Origin: Achromobacter aegrifaciens
GTDB taxonomy: Bacteria > Pseudomonadota > Gammaproteobacteria > Burkholderiales > Burkholderiaceae_B
DNA length: 64,000 nucleotides
Assembly: GCF_902859735.1 (NCBI RefSeq)
Contig: NZ_CADIJY010000007.1
Location: 124,001 to 188,000 of the forward strand
Direction of reading: 5' to 3'
Under the pieces are notes generated by a model. The model did not search any database. It saw only the letters and a list, made by a program, of their open reading frames with translations, and was not told where the DNA came from. The position numbers and the translations under genes are program-made. Position 1 is the first letter of the stretch, and each line of letters opens with the position of its first letter. Positions 17,369 through 26,317 of the stretch are shown here, piece by piece.

Positions 17369-18552
17369 CGGGAAAAGTACTCCGCAATGCCTTGATCGGC
17401 CATGGCCCAGCCAAGTTCGGCGAGGTGCATGTCGTCGCGCAGCATGCCCGGTTCAAAGGGGATGCTGTAGAGATCCAGGCAGCCCATCTGGTAGCGCTCG
17501 CACATACCCGTGATGGCGGCCACCACCGGGTCGAAGCGTTCCACGTCCAGGATGAGCTTGGGATTGAAGGGCTGGATGACGAAGTAGGCGTGGACCTTGC
17601 GCTTCTGCAGCAAGGCCATCACGCGCGACAGGTCGCCGAGTTCCGTGCGGGTGATCGGATCGATGTCGGCGAACTCGTTGCGGGCTGGCGAATACAGCGC
17701 CGCCAGGTACTGCTTGTAGTAATCGTCGCGCACGTCGTAGGGGTTATGGCCGCCCAGGTCCTGTTCGACCACGCGCGCCTGATGCGTCAGCCGGCCCCAC
17801 TGGCCCTGGTCCAGGCGTGCGGCCGACGGCCACGACACGTAGCGGTGCGCCGGCACGGATAGCTTGGTGCGCGGACGATCGGGTGCAGGTTCCTTGCGCG
17901 CATGCCACCACAGCGCCAGCTTGTCCTTCAGCTCGGCAACCTGGCCATTGGCGATGAGCCACAGCAGGCCCCAGTTGGCGTTGTCGCTGATCCAGTTCTG
18001 CATCTGTTCGCGCGTGTTGGGCTGGTCCCAGAGCCGGTCCCAGACCGGTCCCGTGACGTGCTCCGCGAACGCGCTGCGCGGCAACTGCCCGCCCGAGGCA
18101 AACCAGGCCGGCGACAGCATGATCACCAACCGTGTATTGGGCGTGAGCGAATCCGCCACCGACTCCAGCACGCTGACGATGCCATAGGACTGGAACATGG
18201 CGTGGCCATAGGCCAGCGTCGGCACTTTCAGCTCTTCGGGGAAGAAGCGGTAAGGCACGAAGCGCAGGTCGTGGCTGGACAGTTCGGACGAGCCGAGCAC
18301 GACCAGCGTGCCATCGCTCAGGGCGTTGCCCAGGCGGTTCAGGTTGACGTGCTGCGTACCCCAGTCCGGCCCCAGGTTGGGCAGGTAGTTGCTCTTGGCG
18401 GAGCCCGCGGCCGAGGGCGCCGACATGGGATTCACGACGCGGCTGAGCAGATCGTCCGCGCCGCAATACGTACCCACCGCCAGAGCCACCGCCGTCGCGG
18501 CTGCCGCGACGTGAGACAACAGCCGGGTATTACGAAGTATGGGCAGCGACAT
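17365..18552 (-). CDS. dltD: DltD-like D-alanyl transfer protein
   Basis: A 395-residue protein anchored by one N-terminal helix (LLSHVAAAATAVALAVGTY), with the rest in the periplasm. SGNH-hydrolase-type features are visible: LVVLGSSELSSHD with the candidate nucleophile serine, and near the C-terminus DDMHLAELGWAMAD with Asp and His. It hands D-alanine to the final acceptor. The acceptor in Gram-negatives is not teichoic acid; work on Bordetella dra points to an outer-membrane component. ATG 18552 is chosen because it overlaps dltC by 23 bases and leads straight into the signal-anchor. Confidence 0.9.
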   Translation of the reverse strand: MSLPILRNTRLLSHVAAAATAVALAVGTYCGADDLLSRVVNPMSAPSAAGSAKSNYLPNLGPDWGTQHVNLNRLGNALSDGTLVVLGSSELSSHDLRFVPYRFFPEELKVPTLAYGHAMFQSYGIVSVLESVADSLTPNTRLVIMLSPAWFASGGQLPRSAFAEHVTGPVWDRLWDQPNTREQMQNWISDNANWGLLWLIANGQVAELKDKLALWWHARKEPAPDRPRTKLSVPAHRYVSWPSAARLDQGQWGRLTHQARVVEQDLGGHNPYDVRDDYYKQYLAALYSPARNEFADIDPITRTELGDLSRVMALLQKRKVHAYFVIQPFNPKLILDVERFDPVVAAITGMCERYQMGCLDLYSIPFEPGMLRDDMHLAELGWAMADQGIAEYFSR

Positions 18553-18769
18553 AGCCGGCAAGCGTGCGGACCGACTGTAGGTGCTCCGCGATCTCGGGAG
18601 CCGGAATGCTGCAGCCGTACTCCGACTCGACCGCCAGCGTGATGTCCACGGCGGCGAGCGAATCGACCAGGCCTGTGGCAATCAACTGCGTATCGGGGGT
18701 GACTTTCTTCATGACGATCGACTCGACGATCTCGCCGATCTTGGTGTGGAGTTCTTGCTCGGTATGCAT
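18530..18769 (-). CDS. dltC: D-alanine carrier protein (acyl-carrier-like, DltC)
   Basis: A 79-residue carrier protein. The phosphopantetheine attachment serine is in GLVDSLAAVDITLAVE, about residue 36. The helix pattern and length fit ACP/PCP proteins. It is the first gene of the dlt/dra operon and overlaps dltD. ATG 18769 is used; the 12 extra upstream codons in the open frame lack support. Confidence 0.92.
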   Translation of the reverse strand: MHTEQELHTKIGEIVESIVMKKVTPDTQLIATGLVDSLAAVDITLAVESEYGCSIPAPEIAEHLQSVRTLAGYVAAHTS

Positions 18770-19185
18770 AGATAGTGCGGCGTTACAGGCCTGATCGGCC
18801 AACAATCCCCCGCCCCGGGATTCAGGACGACGAGATTACAGAGAAACTGCTGAAACCAGGCTGAATATCCAGCCCCCCCGGCAATCGACGTTCCGATGCA
18901 CTCAGTTACATGATTTTCGCAATGCGACGTCGATCGCAGGCGCAATCATGGCACCACGTTCGTCAAATCGCCATGACGCTTTTGGAGGAAATCGCGAGAA
19001 AACGCTGGCAAACGTAACGTTCGCGGGTAAGTCCCTGGGCGCCGCGTTGCGGCCGAGCGACAGATTTTTACGCTTATCCAGCTTTTGCCGCCTTGCCCCC
19101 CTTTTCGCCCCATGCACCGGCAATAAAAAAGCCCCCTGACGGGGGCTTTTGCGTGGCCGCGCCGCAAGCGGCGCTGGACTGGTCA
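18770..19185. other. 416-base intergenic region upstream of dlt operon
   Basis: It must contain the promoter of dltCDXBA (minus strand), but no clear -35/-10 pair was recognised. An 11-base palindrome AACGTAACGTT lies at 19011-19021. The right end carries the terminator of the lipoprotein gene. No RNA gene was seen. Confidence 0.5.
19127..19150 (-). terminator. intrinsic terminator of glycine-zipper lipoprotein gene
   Basis: AAAAGCCCCC-TGAC-GGGGGCTTTT is a strong stem. On the minus strand it is followed by a U-rich stretch (TTTTTTATTG). It lies 36 bases beyond the stop codon at 19186. Confidence 0.88.
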
Positions 19186-19689
19186 TTACATCGGCGTAAC
19201 GCGGGTCGGGCCGGAGCCGCTGATCACCTGCACGCGCTGTCCCACGCTGATGGGCACATCGGCTTCCTGCGCGACCACGCGGGTTTCGCCGTTGTCCAGG
19301 CGCACGGTGATTTCGTAGCCGGAATTCTTGCCGGTCTGGTTCTCGATGGCGTTACCCGCCAGCGCGCCCAGGATGACACCGCCCACAGTGGCGATGGTGC
19401 GGCCGGTGCCGCCGCCGATGGCGTTACCCGCCACGCCGCCCAGCGCGCCGCCGGCCACCATGCCGACGCCGCTGGACTTGTCGTTCTGGATCACGATAGG
19501 ACGCACGCCGGTGACCGTGCCAGTACGGACGATCTGCTCGCGCTGCGCCTGGTCATAGCTGTAGACGCCGCTGGACGCGCTGCGGTTGGCGCAGCCGCCC
19601 AGGACCGCCATCGAGGTCACGACGGCGGCGATCGCCAGCCAGCGCCCCGCGCGCGGCGTCACCAGGGAAAAAGTTTTGCTTTGATTCAT
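19186..19689 (-). CDS. glycine-zipper outer-membrane lipoprotein (SlyB/Pcp-like)
   Basis: A 167-residue lipoprotein. The signal sequence ends in the lipobox VLGGC (about residues 39-43), followed by a mature part. Residues about 80-125 form a glycine-zipper pair (SGVGMVAGGALGGVAGNAIG and TVGGVILGALAGNAIENQTG). The C-terminal domain (YEITVRLDNGETRVVAQEAD) looks like a small beta fold. This is the classic SlyB/Pcp envelope-stress lipoprotein layout. ATG 19689 has a GGAG ribosome site 7 bases upstream; the open frame extends further but would bury the signal peptide. Confidence 0.9.
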   Translation of the reverse strand: MNQSKTFSLVTPRAGRWLAIAAVVTSMAVLGGCANRSASSGVYSYDQAQREQIVRTGTVTGVRPIVIQNDKSSGVGMVAGGALGGVAGNAIGGGTGRTIATVGGVILGALAGNAIENQTGKNSGYEITVRLDNGETRVVAQEADVPISVGQRVQVISGSGPTRVTPM

Positions 19690-19809
19690 TTGGACTCCTC
19701 GATCGGCCGTTGCCGACGATGTACTCATCATACCCTGGCCCCGAATTGGGGCCAGCGATGCTGCAACACACTGAAACGCACCGCCAGAAGCTGAAAAACA
19801 CAGCCGCAA

Positions 19810-19832
19810 AAGACGCCGGAACCCGGCGTCTT
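19810..19832 (-). terminator. intrinsic terminator of the tlpA-to-pfkB operon
   Basis: AAGACGCCGG-AAC-CCGGCGTCTT has 10-bp arms. On the minus strand it ends in TCTTTTG. It lies 53 bases beyond the kinase stop at 19885, closing the seven-gene minus-strand operon. Confidence 0.82.
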
Positions 19833-19884
19833 CAGCCCTCGCCAACGCTTCGACCGCAGCGCAACTGCAGGGTTCCCGAGGGGT

Positions 19885-20826
19885 TTAGAGCGGCAGATGA
19901 ATACCGTAGGTCGCGTGCAGCACGGCGTCGATCTCGGCGCGCGATGGCGCATGGTTTTGCGGGCCGCGCGAAGCGATCTTGATGGCGCCCATGACGTTGC
20001 CCAGACGGCAGCTGTCTTCCCAGTTCCAGCCGCTGGTCAGGCCGTAAAGCAGGCCGCCGCGCTGCGCGTCGCCGCAGCCGGTCGGGTCGACCACCTGGGC
20101 CGCGCGCACCGGCGGAATCTGGATGGTCTTGCCTTCGGTCAGCAACGTGGCGCCTTCCGCGCCGCGCGTCACCACCACGGCCTGCAAGCTACGGGCGATG
20201 TCGTCCATGCTGCGGCCCGTGCGCTGTTCCACCACGCCGGCTTCATAGTCGTTCACCGTCAGCGCCTGCGCCAGCTTGAGCATGCGCTCCAGGTCCGCCC
20301 CATCGAACAGCGGCATGGCCTGGCCCAGGTCGAAAATGAACGGAATGCCGCGCTTATGCAGGCGCTCGGCATGGGCGAACATGCCTTCCTTGGCGTCGGG
20401 CGCAACGATGGCCCAGGCCGCGTCGGCGTCGCTCAGATCATTTTCCGCCGCGTGCGACATGGCGCCCGGGTGGAAGGCAGTGATCTGGTTGTCGTCCAGA
20501 TCGGTGGTGATGAAGCACTGCGCGGTGAACGTCTCCGGAATCACCTTCACTCGGCTGACGTCGATGCCCAGGCCAGCCATGCGCTCCATGTACTCGCCCG
20601 CGTCTTCACCCACGGTCGCGACAGGCACTGGCTTGCCGCCCAGCAGGTTCATGTTGTAGGCGATGTTGCCCGAGCAGCCGCCGTATTCCTTGCGCATGCT
20701 GGGCACCAGGAACGACACGCTCAGCGACTGGATGCGGTCGGCCAGAATGTGTTCCTTGAAACGTCCTTCAAACACCGCGATGGTGTCGAACGCCATCGAA
20801 CCGCAAACCAGAACTGGGGTAGCCAT
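19885..20826 (-). CDS. PfkB-family carbohydrate/nucleoside kinase
   Basis: A 313-residue ribokinase-fold kinase. PfkB signature 1 region is GGCSGNIAYNMNLLGGKPVP. Signature 2 is DPTGCGDAQRGGLLYGL, with the catalytic aspartate in GCGD; the usual A after the first G is C here. Substrates in this family include adenosine and sugars. KEYGGCSGNIAYN and TAQCFITTDLDDNQITAF resemble adenosine-kinase-type members, but the substrate is not certain. It ends the operon, 12 bases after the zinc-ribbon gene. ATG 20826 is preferred over 20835 by ribosome-site spacing. Confidence 0.87.
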   Translation of the reverse strand: MATPVLVCGSMAFDTIAVFEGRFKEHILADRIQSLSVSFLVPSMRKEYGGCSGNIAYNMNLLGGKPVPVATVGEDAGEYMERMAGLGIDVSRVKVIPETFTAQCFITTDLDDNQITAFHPGAMSHAAENDLSDADAAWAIVAPDAKEGMFAHAERLHKRGIPFIFDLGQAMPLFDGADLERMLKLAQALTVNDYEAGVVEQRTGRSMDDIARSLQAVVVTRGAEGATLLTEGKTIQIPPVRAAQVVDPTGCGDAQRGGLLYGLTSGWNWEDSCRLGNVMGAIKIASRGPQNHAPSRAEIDAVLHATYGIHLPL

Positions 20827-20838
20827 GCGAGTCATCCC

Positions 20839-22206
20839 TTAAGGAAAGAATTTATTGATTTGAAAGCCATTGACCTGGACGCCAGTCACTTCAATCGGCA
20901 CGGAAATCTTCAATTCGCCCTGAGGCGCGAAAGGACCGCGCAGTTGCTCGGGCGTCAGATAATCTTCGGGCTTGAGCGCGCGGCGCACCACCACCGTGTC
21001 CGACAGGTCGTTCAGGTCCAGCATCAGGGCGGGCCAGTGCTGCGGCTTGTCGTGACGGTTGCGCATCACCACCGTCAGCACCAGGCGGCTGCGGCCGTCA
21101 TCGATCGCTGCCGCGCCGGTCGGCGGCTGCAGCGACGAGGAAGTGATGTGTATGAGTTCCAGGCGACGCGCGTACCCCACGGTGCAGCCCAGCGGCTGGC
21201 ACGCCATCTCCAGCGCCGGCCGCAGAATGGGCACGGAATTGGCGATATCGGTGCGGTACACGTATGCCAGTTGCAGGCCCAGCGCGATCAGGCCGATCAG
21301 GCAGGCGTAGCCCCATAGCTTGCGCAGCAGGCCTTGCCGCTCCTCGCGGTCCTGGTCGAGGAATTCGGGCGGCGCGCGGCCCACGTCGGTGGCGCTGGAA
21401 TAACGCGTGCGGGTGTCGCCCAGCACGGGCTCGCCAGCGTCTTCGCGATCGGGGCCGTGATCGTCGCGGTAGTGTTCCCGGTAATCGTCGGGGTCGTCGT
21501 CGCGATGCTCGTCGGCGTACTCGTTGTCGTACTCGTCGTCGCGCGCTTCGTCACGCACGTCGGCGCGAGCGCGCCCTATGGTGAAGGACGGCTCCGCATG
21601 CTGGCCGCGCACGGCCGTGTCGGCATGATGCCCCGCCCTCGAAGCCGCGGGCGCAGTCCAGCGCAGCGGATCCTCGTCATCGCCTACGTCGTCGTCGGCC
21701 AGGTCGTCCGATTCATGACGGCTTGCATCTTCCTCGCCTGGGATCGATTCGGCGCGCCGGCGGATATCGTCGCGGCCGCGCAGCACGGCAGGCGGCACCG
21801 CGGGCGGACTGTAGGGCGCCGCCACGGGTGCGCGCGGCGGTTCGGGCTCGTCGTCCCAGGGCGCGATCTGTGAAAAATCCACCGCGGGCGCGGGACGCTC
21901 CGGCGGCGGTGCGGCGGGAGGCAGAGGCGCAATGGGGGCAACCGGCACCTGCGGCGCAACGGGCGTCGCCGGCGTCGCCAGGACTGGTGCGGCCTGGCTG
22001 GCGGCGGGCGTCACCGGCATCGGCATCGGCGGTGCGGCCGGCGGCACGGATTGCGGCGCCGCGCCCGCGGCCGGCAGCAGGCAGGCGCGCCCGTCAAACA
22101 CGGTCGAGCAGGCGCCGCAGCGCACCAGGCCATTACGGACCCGCAGCTGGTCAGGCACCACCTTGAAGGTGGTGCCGCACTGCGGGCAACGGGTGGTCAG
22201 GGCCAT
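20839..22206 (-). CDS. zinc-ribbon, DUF3426 membrane protein
   Basis: A 455-residue protein. The N-terminal zinc ribbon is C-P-Q-C (residues 8-11) plus C-G-A-C (about 30-33) in MALTTRCPQCGTTFKVV. A long Pro/Ala-rich and then Asp/Arg-rich disordered region (about 45-285, including DDEYDNEYADEHRDDDPDDY) follows. Then comes one transmembrane helix (YACLIGLIALGLQLAYVY) and a periplasmic C-terminal domain (about 320-455). This is the DUF3426/MJ0042 family. It sits directly after prmA, as in many beta-proteobacteria. Its function is unknown. Confidence 0.88.
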   Translation of the reverse strand: MALTTRCPQCGTTFKVVPDQLRVRNGLVRCGACSTVFDGRACLLPAAGAAPQSVPPAAPPMPMPVTPAASQAAPVLATPATPVAPQVPVAPIAPLPPAAPPPERPAPAVDFSQIAPWDDEPEPPRAPVAAPYSPPAVPPAVLRGRDDIRRRAESIPGEEDASRHESDDLADDDVGDDEDPLRWTAPAASRAGHHADTAVRGQHAEPSFTIGRARADVRDEARDDEYDNEYADEHRDDDPDDYREHYRDDHGPDREDAGEPVLGDTRTRYSSATDVGRAPPEFLDQDREERQGLLRKLWGYACLIGLIALGLQLAYVYRTDIANSVPILRPALEMACQPLGCTVGYARRLELIHITSSSLQPPTGAAAIDDGRSRLVLTVVMRNRHDKPQHWPALMLDLNDLSDTVVVRRALKPEDYLTPEQLRGPFAPQGELKISVPIEVTGVQVNGFQINKFFP

Positions 22207-22230
22207 GGCGCGATCCAGCGGTGGCAGCGC

Positions 22231-23160
22231 TCAGGCCTTCTGGCCGTGCAAGCACACCCAGCCGTCGCGCGCGCGCCAGACCGACATGGCGATCCAGGGC
22301 GCGTAGGCGGCGGCCACTTCCTCGGCCTGCCGTTCCAGCACGCCGGACAAGACCAGATGGCCGCCCGCGGCAACGCGTCCGGCCAGCATGGGCGCCAGCA
22401 CCTTCAGGGGGTTGGACAGGATGTTGGCGACCACCACTTCGAACGTGCCATCCGCCAGCCCGTCAGGCAGCATGGCCCGCAGCTCGACGTGGTTGACCTC
22501 GGCATTGAAGATGGTGCTCTGCACTGCCTGGGCGTCGATATCCACCGCCTGAGTCGGACCCGCGCCCAGCTTGCGCGCGGCGATCGCCAGGATGCCCGAG
22601 CCGCAGCCGTAGTCCAGCAGCGTGGCGCCGGCCGGCAACTCGGCTTCCAGCCAGGCCAGGCACAGATGCGTCGTGGGATGGCTGCCGGTGCCGAAGGCCA
22701 GGCCCGGATCCAGCTCGATGTGGATTGCGCCTTCCTGGGTGGCGGCGTCCGGCTCGAAGGCCGGCACATCGGGATTGTCGCGGTGCCAGCTGGGCACGAT
22801 CCACAGGCGTTCGGCGATATGGATGGGGCCGAACTGCGACTGTGTCAGGCGCACCCAGTCGGCGTCGGGCACGTCACGCAGGCTCCAGCCCTCGAACACG
22901 GCGGGATCGAGTTCGCCCGCGGCGGCGGCTTCTTCCATGATCTGCGCGGGATCGGCTCCGTCGGGCAGCAGGGCGACGACGCGGTTGCGGTCCCAGGCCT
23001 GCACGTCGGGCTCGGTGCCCGGTTCGCCGAACAAGGGACGCTCGTCGTCGGTGCCCAGGTCGGCATCTTCGACGGATACCGACAGCACGCCAGCTTCCAG
23101 CAGGGCATCCGAGAGGGCTTCGGCCTGCGCCTCCAGGCAATGGAGCACGAGTTCACGCAT
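22231..23160 (-). CDS. prmA: ribosomal protein L11 methyltransferase
   Basis: A 309-residue SAM-dependent methyltransferase. The SAM motif [20 protein letters not shown] is at about residues 177-195, preceded by the PrmA signature [18 protein letters not shown]. The motif [15 protein letters not shown] (the N-P-P/N-P region) follows at about 240. It trimethylates L11. The N-terminal L11-recognition domain (1-60) is intact. It is separated from accC by a strong hairpin (23177-23214) that lies in its leader. Confidence 0.95.
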   Translation of the reverse strand: MRELVLHCLEAQAEALSDALLEAGVLSVSVEDADLGTDDERPLFGEPGTEPDVQAWDRNRVVALLPDGADPAQIMEEAAAAGELDPAVFEGWSLRDVPDADWVRLTQSQFGPIHIAERLWIVPSWHRDNPDVPAFEPDAATQEGAIHIELDPGLAFGTGSHPTTHLCLAWLEAELPAGATLLDYGCGSGILAIAARKLGAGPTQAVDIDAQAVQSTIFNAEVNHVELRAMLPDGLADGTFEVVVANILSNPLKVLAPMLAGRVAAGGHLVLSGVLERQAEEVAAAYAPWIAMSVWRARDGWVCLHGQKA

Positions 23161-23176
23161 GATGATTCTTCCATCT

Positions 23177-23214
23177 GGTCAACGGGCCGCGGCTTGCGCC
23201 GCGGCCCGTTGACC
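23177..23214. promoter_or_regulatory. 17-bp perfect hairpin between accC and prmA
   Basis: GGTCAACGGGCCGCGGC pairs with GCCGCGGCCCGTTGACC around a 4-base loop. It starts 17 bases upstream of the prmA start codon, so in the operon mRNA it is close to the prmA ribosome site. There is no U-tract, so it is not a standard terminator. It is more likely an mRNA stability or expression-setting element between accC and prmA. Confidence 0.6.
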
Positions 23215-23263
23215 GTAAAACAAAACAGGAGCGGCCCGGGAGCGGAAAGCCCCCGGATCGCGG

Positions 23264-24610
23264 TCAGGGACGCTGAGCCAACTTGTGTTCCAGGTAATGG
23301 ATGCTGGTGCCGCCTTCGATGAAGCGGGCGTCCTGCAGCATTTCGCGATGCAGCGGGATGTTGGTGGAAATGCCTTCCACCACCATTTCCGACAGCGCGG
23401 TGCGCATGCGGGCCAGTGCCTGGTCGCGCGTGTCGCCGTAGGTGATGACCTTGGCGATCATCGAGTCGTAGTTCGGCGGCACGAAATAACCGTTGAACGC
23501 ATGCGAATCGATACGCACGCCCGGGCCGCCCGGCGTGTGCCAGTTGGTGATGCGGCCGGGGCTGGGCACGAAGCGGAACGGATCTTCCGCGTTGATGCGG
23601 CATTCGATCGCGTGGCCCTTGAAGGTGATGTCGCGCTGGCGCAGCGTGAACTTTTCGCCGGCGGCGATCAGGATCTGCTGCTGGACCAGGTCCACGCCGG
23701 TGATCAGCTCGGTAACCGGGTGTTCGACCTGGATGCGGGTGTTCATTTCGATGAAATAGAACTCGCCGTTTTCATACAGGAACTCGAACGTGCCCGCGCC
23801 GCGGTAGCCCATCTTGCGGCAGGCATCGGCGCAACGGTCGCCGATGCGCTCGATCAGGCGGCGCGCGATGCCGGGCGCCGGCGCTTCCTCGATGACCTTC
23901 TGGTGACGGCGCTGCATGGAGCAGTCGCGCTCGCCCAGCCAGACCGCGTTGCGGCCGCCGTCGGCAAGCACCTGGATTTCCACGTGGCGCGGATTCTCCA
24001 GGAACTTCTCCATATAGACTTCGGGGTTGTTGAACGCGGCGCCCGCTTCGGAACGCGTCATGGTGACGGCGTTCAGCAGCGCAGCCTCGGTGTACACCAC
24101 GCGCATGCCGCGGCCACCGCCGCCGCCTGCCGCCTTGATGATGACCGGATACCCGACTTCGCGCGCAATGCGGACGATTTCCTGCGGATCGTCGGGCAAA
24201 GCGCCTTCCGAACCCGGCACCACCGGCACGCCGGCTTCGATCATGGCGCGCTTGGCGCTGACCTTGTCGCCCATCAGGCGGATGGTGTCGGGACGCGGAC
24301 CGATGAAGACGAAGCCACTCTTTTCGACGCGATCAGCGAAGTCGGCATTTTCGGACAAGAACCCGTAACCCGGGTGGATTGCCTCGGAATCCGTGACTTC
24401 GGCCGCCGAAATGATGGCCGGCATGTTCAGGTAGCTTTCACGCGACGGCGCGGGCCCGATGCACACCGATTCATCGGCCAGGCGCACGTACTTGGCTTCG
24501 CGGTCGGCTTCGGAGTGCACCACCACGGTCTTGATGCCCAGCTCGCGGCAAGCGCGCTGAATGCGCAGGGCGATTTCGCCCCGATTGGCGATCAGGATTT
24601 TTTCGAACAT
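23264..24610 (-). CDS. accC: acetyl-CoA carboxylase, biotin carboxylase subunit
   Basis: A 448-residue biotin carboxylase of standard length, beginning [20 protein letters not shown]. The ATP-grasp glycine-rich loop is [37 protein letters not shown] contains the metal-binding Glu-x-x-Asn, and [19 protein letters not shown] follows. It carboxylates the biotin on AccB, whose gene lies 9 bases upstream, in the first step of fatty-acid synthesis. Confidence 0.98.
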   Translation of the reverse strand: MFEKILIANRGEIALRIQRACRELGIKTVVVHSEADREAKYVRLADESVCIGPAPSRESYLNMPAIISAAEVTDSEAIHPGYGFLSENADFADRVEKSGFVFIGPRPDTIRLMGDKVSAKRAMIEAGVPVVPGSEGALPDDPQEIVRIAREVGYPVIIKAAGGGGGRGMRVVYTEAALLNAVTMTRSEAGAAFNNPEVYMEKFLENPRHVEIQVLADGGRNAVWLGERDCSMQRRHQKVIEEAPAPGIARRLIERIGDRCADACRKMGYRGAGTFEFLYENGEFYFIEMNTRIQVEHPVTELITGVDLVQQQILIAAGEKFTLRQRDITFKGHAIECRINAEDPFRFVPSPGRITNWHTPGGPGVRIDSHAFNGYFVPPNYDSMIAKVITYGDTRDQALARMRTALSEMVVEGISTNIPLHREMLQDARFIEGGTSIHYLEHKLAQRP

Positions 24611-24619
24611 TTTCAGCTA

Positions 24620-25078
24620 TCAGCCAATGACGAACAGGGGTTGACCGTACTCGACGGGCTCGCCGTTTTCGACCAGGATTTCTTTGATGACGCCGGACTT
24701 GTCGGCTTCGATTTCATTGAGCAGCTTCATGGCTTCAATGATGCACAGCGGATCGCCTTCCTTGACGGTGGCGCCGACGTCGATGAACGGCGCGGCGCCC
24801 GGGTTCGGCGCGCGATAGAACGTGCCGACCATCGGAGCCTTCACGACATGGCCCTGGATCACCGGCGCAGCTTCGGCGGCGGCGGGCGCGGCCGGAGCGA
24901 CGGCCTGGGCCACCGGCGCCGCCGGCACGCCGGCTTCGGGGTGGTGGTAGGCGACCGGTTGCAAGGTCTGCGAGAACTTGACGATCCTCACCTTGCCTTC
25001 GCCTTCGGTGATTTCCAGCTCGGCGATGCCCGATTCAGCCACCAGGTCGATCAGGGTTTTGAGTTTTCGGAGGTCCAT
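24620..25078 (-). CDS. accB: acetyl-CoA carboxylase, biotin carboxyl carrier protein
   Basis: A 152-residue carrier. The N-terminal segment ([20 protein letters not shown]) is followed by an Ala/Pro linker (about 45-70) and the biotinyl domain, with the biotinylated lysine in [18 protein letters not shown], about residue 117. It is part of the accBC pair inside the tlpA-aroQ-accB-accC-prmA operon. Confidence 0.97.
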   Translation of the reverse strand: MDLRKLKTLIDLVAESGIAELEITEGEGKVRIVKFSQTLQPVAYHHPEAGVPAAPVAQAVAPAAPAAAEAAPVIQGHVVKAPMVGTFYRAPNPGAAPFIDVGATVKEGDPLCIIEAMKLLNEIEADKSGVIKEILVENGEPVEYGQPLFVIG

Positions 25079-25165
25079 AGAAGCTGCTTCCCGAGATAGT
25101 GTCGGCGACGTCCCAGCGTCGGGTCCGCGCCATATAAGATGTAAATGCTGTGGTTTGGTGCGAGA

Positions 25166-25600
25166 TCAGTGCCGCACTGCGTAACGCAGAGCCGCCTCGT
25201 AGCCATCCGCGCCCAGGCCGCTGATGAGGCCTACCGCCAAGTCGGACAGATAAGAGTGATGCCTGAAGGGCTCTCGCTTATACAGATTGGACAAATGTAC
25301 TTCAATAAATGGGATCGCGACCCCAGCCAGCGCATCGCGAATTGCGACGCTGGTGTGCGTATATGCCGCCGCGTTGATGATGATGAAGTCGGTGCCGTCT
25401 TGCCGGGCCGCCTGGATGCGGTCAACCAGCGCGCCTTCGTGATTGCCTTGCCACGCTGTCAGCGTGGCGCCCAGTTCGCCTGCGAGCAGCTCAAGTCCCT
25501 CGTTGATCTGTTGCAGCGTAAGGCTGCCGTAGATGTGAGGTTCTCGGGTGCCGAGCAGGTTCAGGTTCGGGCCATGCAATACCAGTATGTTTTGCGCCAT
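25166..25600 (-). CDS. aroQ: type II 3-dehydroquinate dehydratase
   Basis: A 144-residue type II dehydroquinase in the shikimate pathway. Landmarks: [21 protein letters not shown] with the catalytic Tyr and active-site Asn, [16 protein letters not shown], and [19 protein letters not shown] with the catalytic His. ATG 25600 ([12 protein letters not shown]) is chosen over a 12-codon longer frame since the family starts a few residues before ILVLHGPN. The accB gene follows after 87 bases. Confidence 0.96.
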   Translation of the reverse strand: MAQNILVLHGPNLNLLGTREPHIYGSLTLQQINEGLELLAGELGATLTAWQGNHEGALVDRIQAARQDGTDFIIINAAAYTHTSVAIRDALAGVAIPFIEVHLSNLYKREPFRHHSYLSDLAVGLISGLGADGYEAALRYAVRH

Positions 25601-25689
25601 GCGCTTGCCAATGAGTGGTTTGCCAATTGTTGGCAAAACAGCCGATAAACCAGCTTTTTACGCCAATTCCTACTATTTGTCCAACAGAC

Positions 25690-26223
25690 TTACGCCTTTA
25701 AACCAGATAGGGTGCGATCCAGGTCGTCGGGCTGGATTTCACCCAATATCTTCCGGTTAATTCCGCCATCTGCATTGAAAACAATAGTAAAAGGCAGGCC
25801 ACCGCTGGGGTTCCCCAGCTTACGCAATGTATCGATGGCGCCGGCCCCTATCACCCACAAGGGGTAGGAAACCTGTACTTTCTCGACAAATTTTTGCATA
25901 TTCGCAGCCGAATCGACACCAATGCCGACAAATCGTACATGCGGGTACTTTTTCTGCAAAACGTCGAGTTCGGGCATTTCTCGGACGCACGGCGCGCACC
26001 AGGTTGCCCAGAAATTGACCACGATGGGCTGGCCTTTCCAGCCCGCCAGCGTATGGGACGCCCCGTTCAGGTCGGGCAGCGGCATCTGCATCAGGGCGGC
26101 GACGGGATCGCCGGCATCGGCTGCGGCCGAGGGCGTCGAGGTCTTGCGGCCCATCAGGGTGTAGCCGCCCGCAACCGTGGCGGCTATGGCCACGCCGGCG
26201 GAAAGAAGTAGGCGTCGATTCAT
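25690..26223 (-). CDS. TlpA-like thiol:disulfide oxidoreductase
   Basis: A 177-residue protein with an N-terminal signal/anchor (LLLSAGVAIAATVAGGYTLM) and a periplasmic thioredoxin fold. The active site is the WCAPC motif in VVNFWATWCAPCVREMPELD (about residues 75-79). The cis-proline region is NPSGGLPFTIVFN. TlpA/ResA-type proteins keep cytochrome c or other envelope cysteines reduced. It is the first gene of the aroQ-accBC operon and divergent from mpl, 94 bases away. The 289-codon open frame starts far upstream; ATG 26223 fits the signal sequence. Confidence 0.9.
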   Translation of the reverse strand: MNRRLLLSAGVAIAATVAGGYTLMGRKTSTPSAAADAGDPVAALMQMPLPDLNGASHTLAGWKGQPIVVNFWATWCAPCVREMPELDVLQKKYPHVRFVGIGVDSAANMQKFVEKVQVSYPLWVIGAGAIDTLRKLGNPSGGLPFTIVFNADGGINRKILGEIQPDDLDRTLSGLKA

Positions 26224-26317
26224 GGCGCGATCATAACCGCTGCCGCAGGTTTGCGCCGCGCGGGCCGCGGCTGGCCGCCACTCTATATATATACAATGCA
26301 GGACAGGAGAGTTTTCA

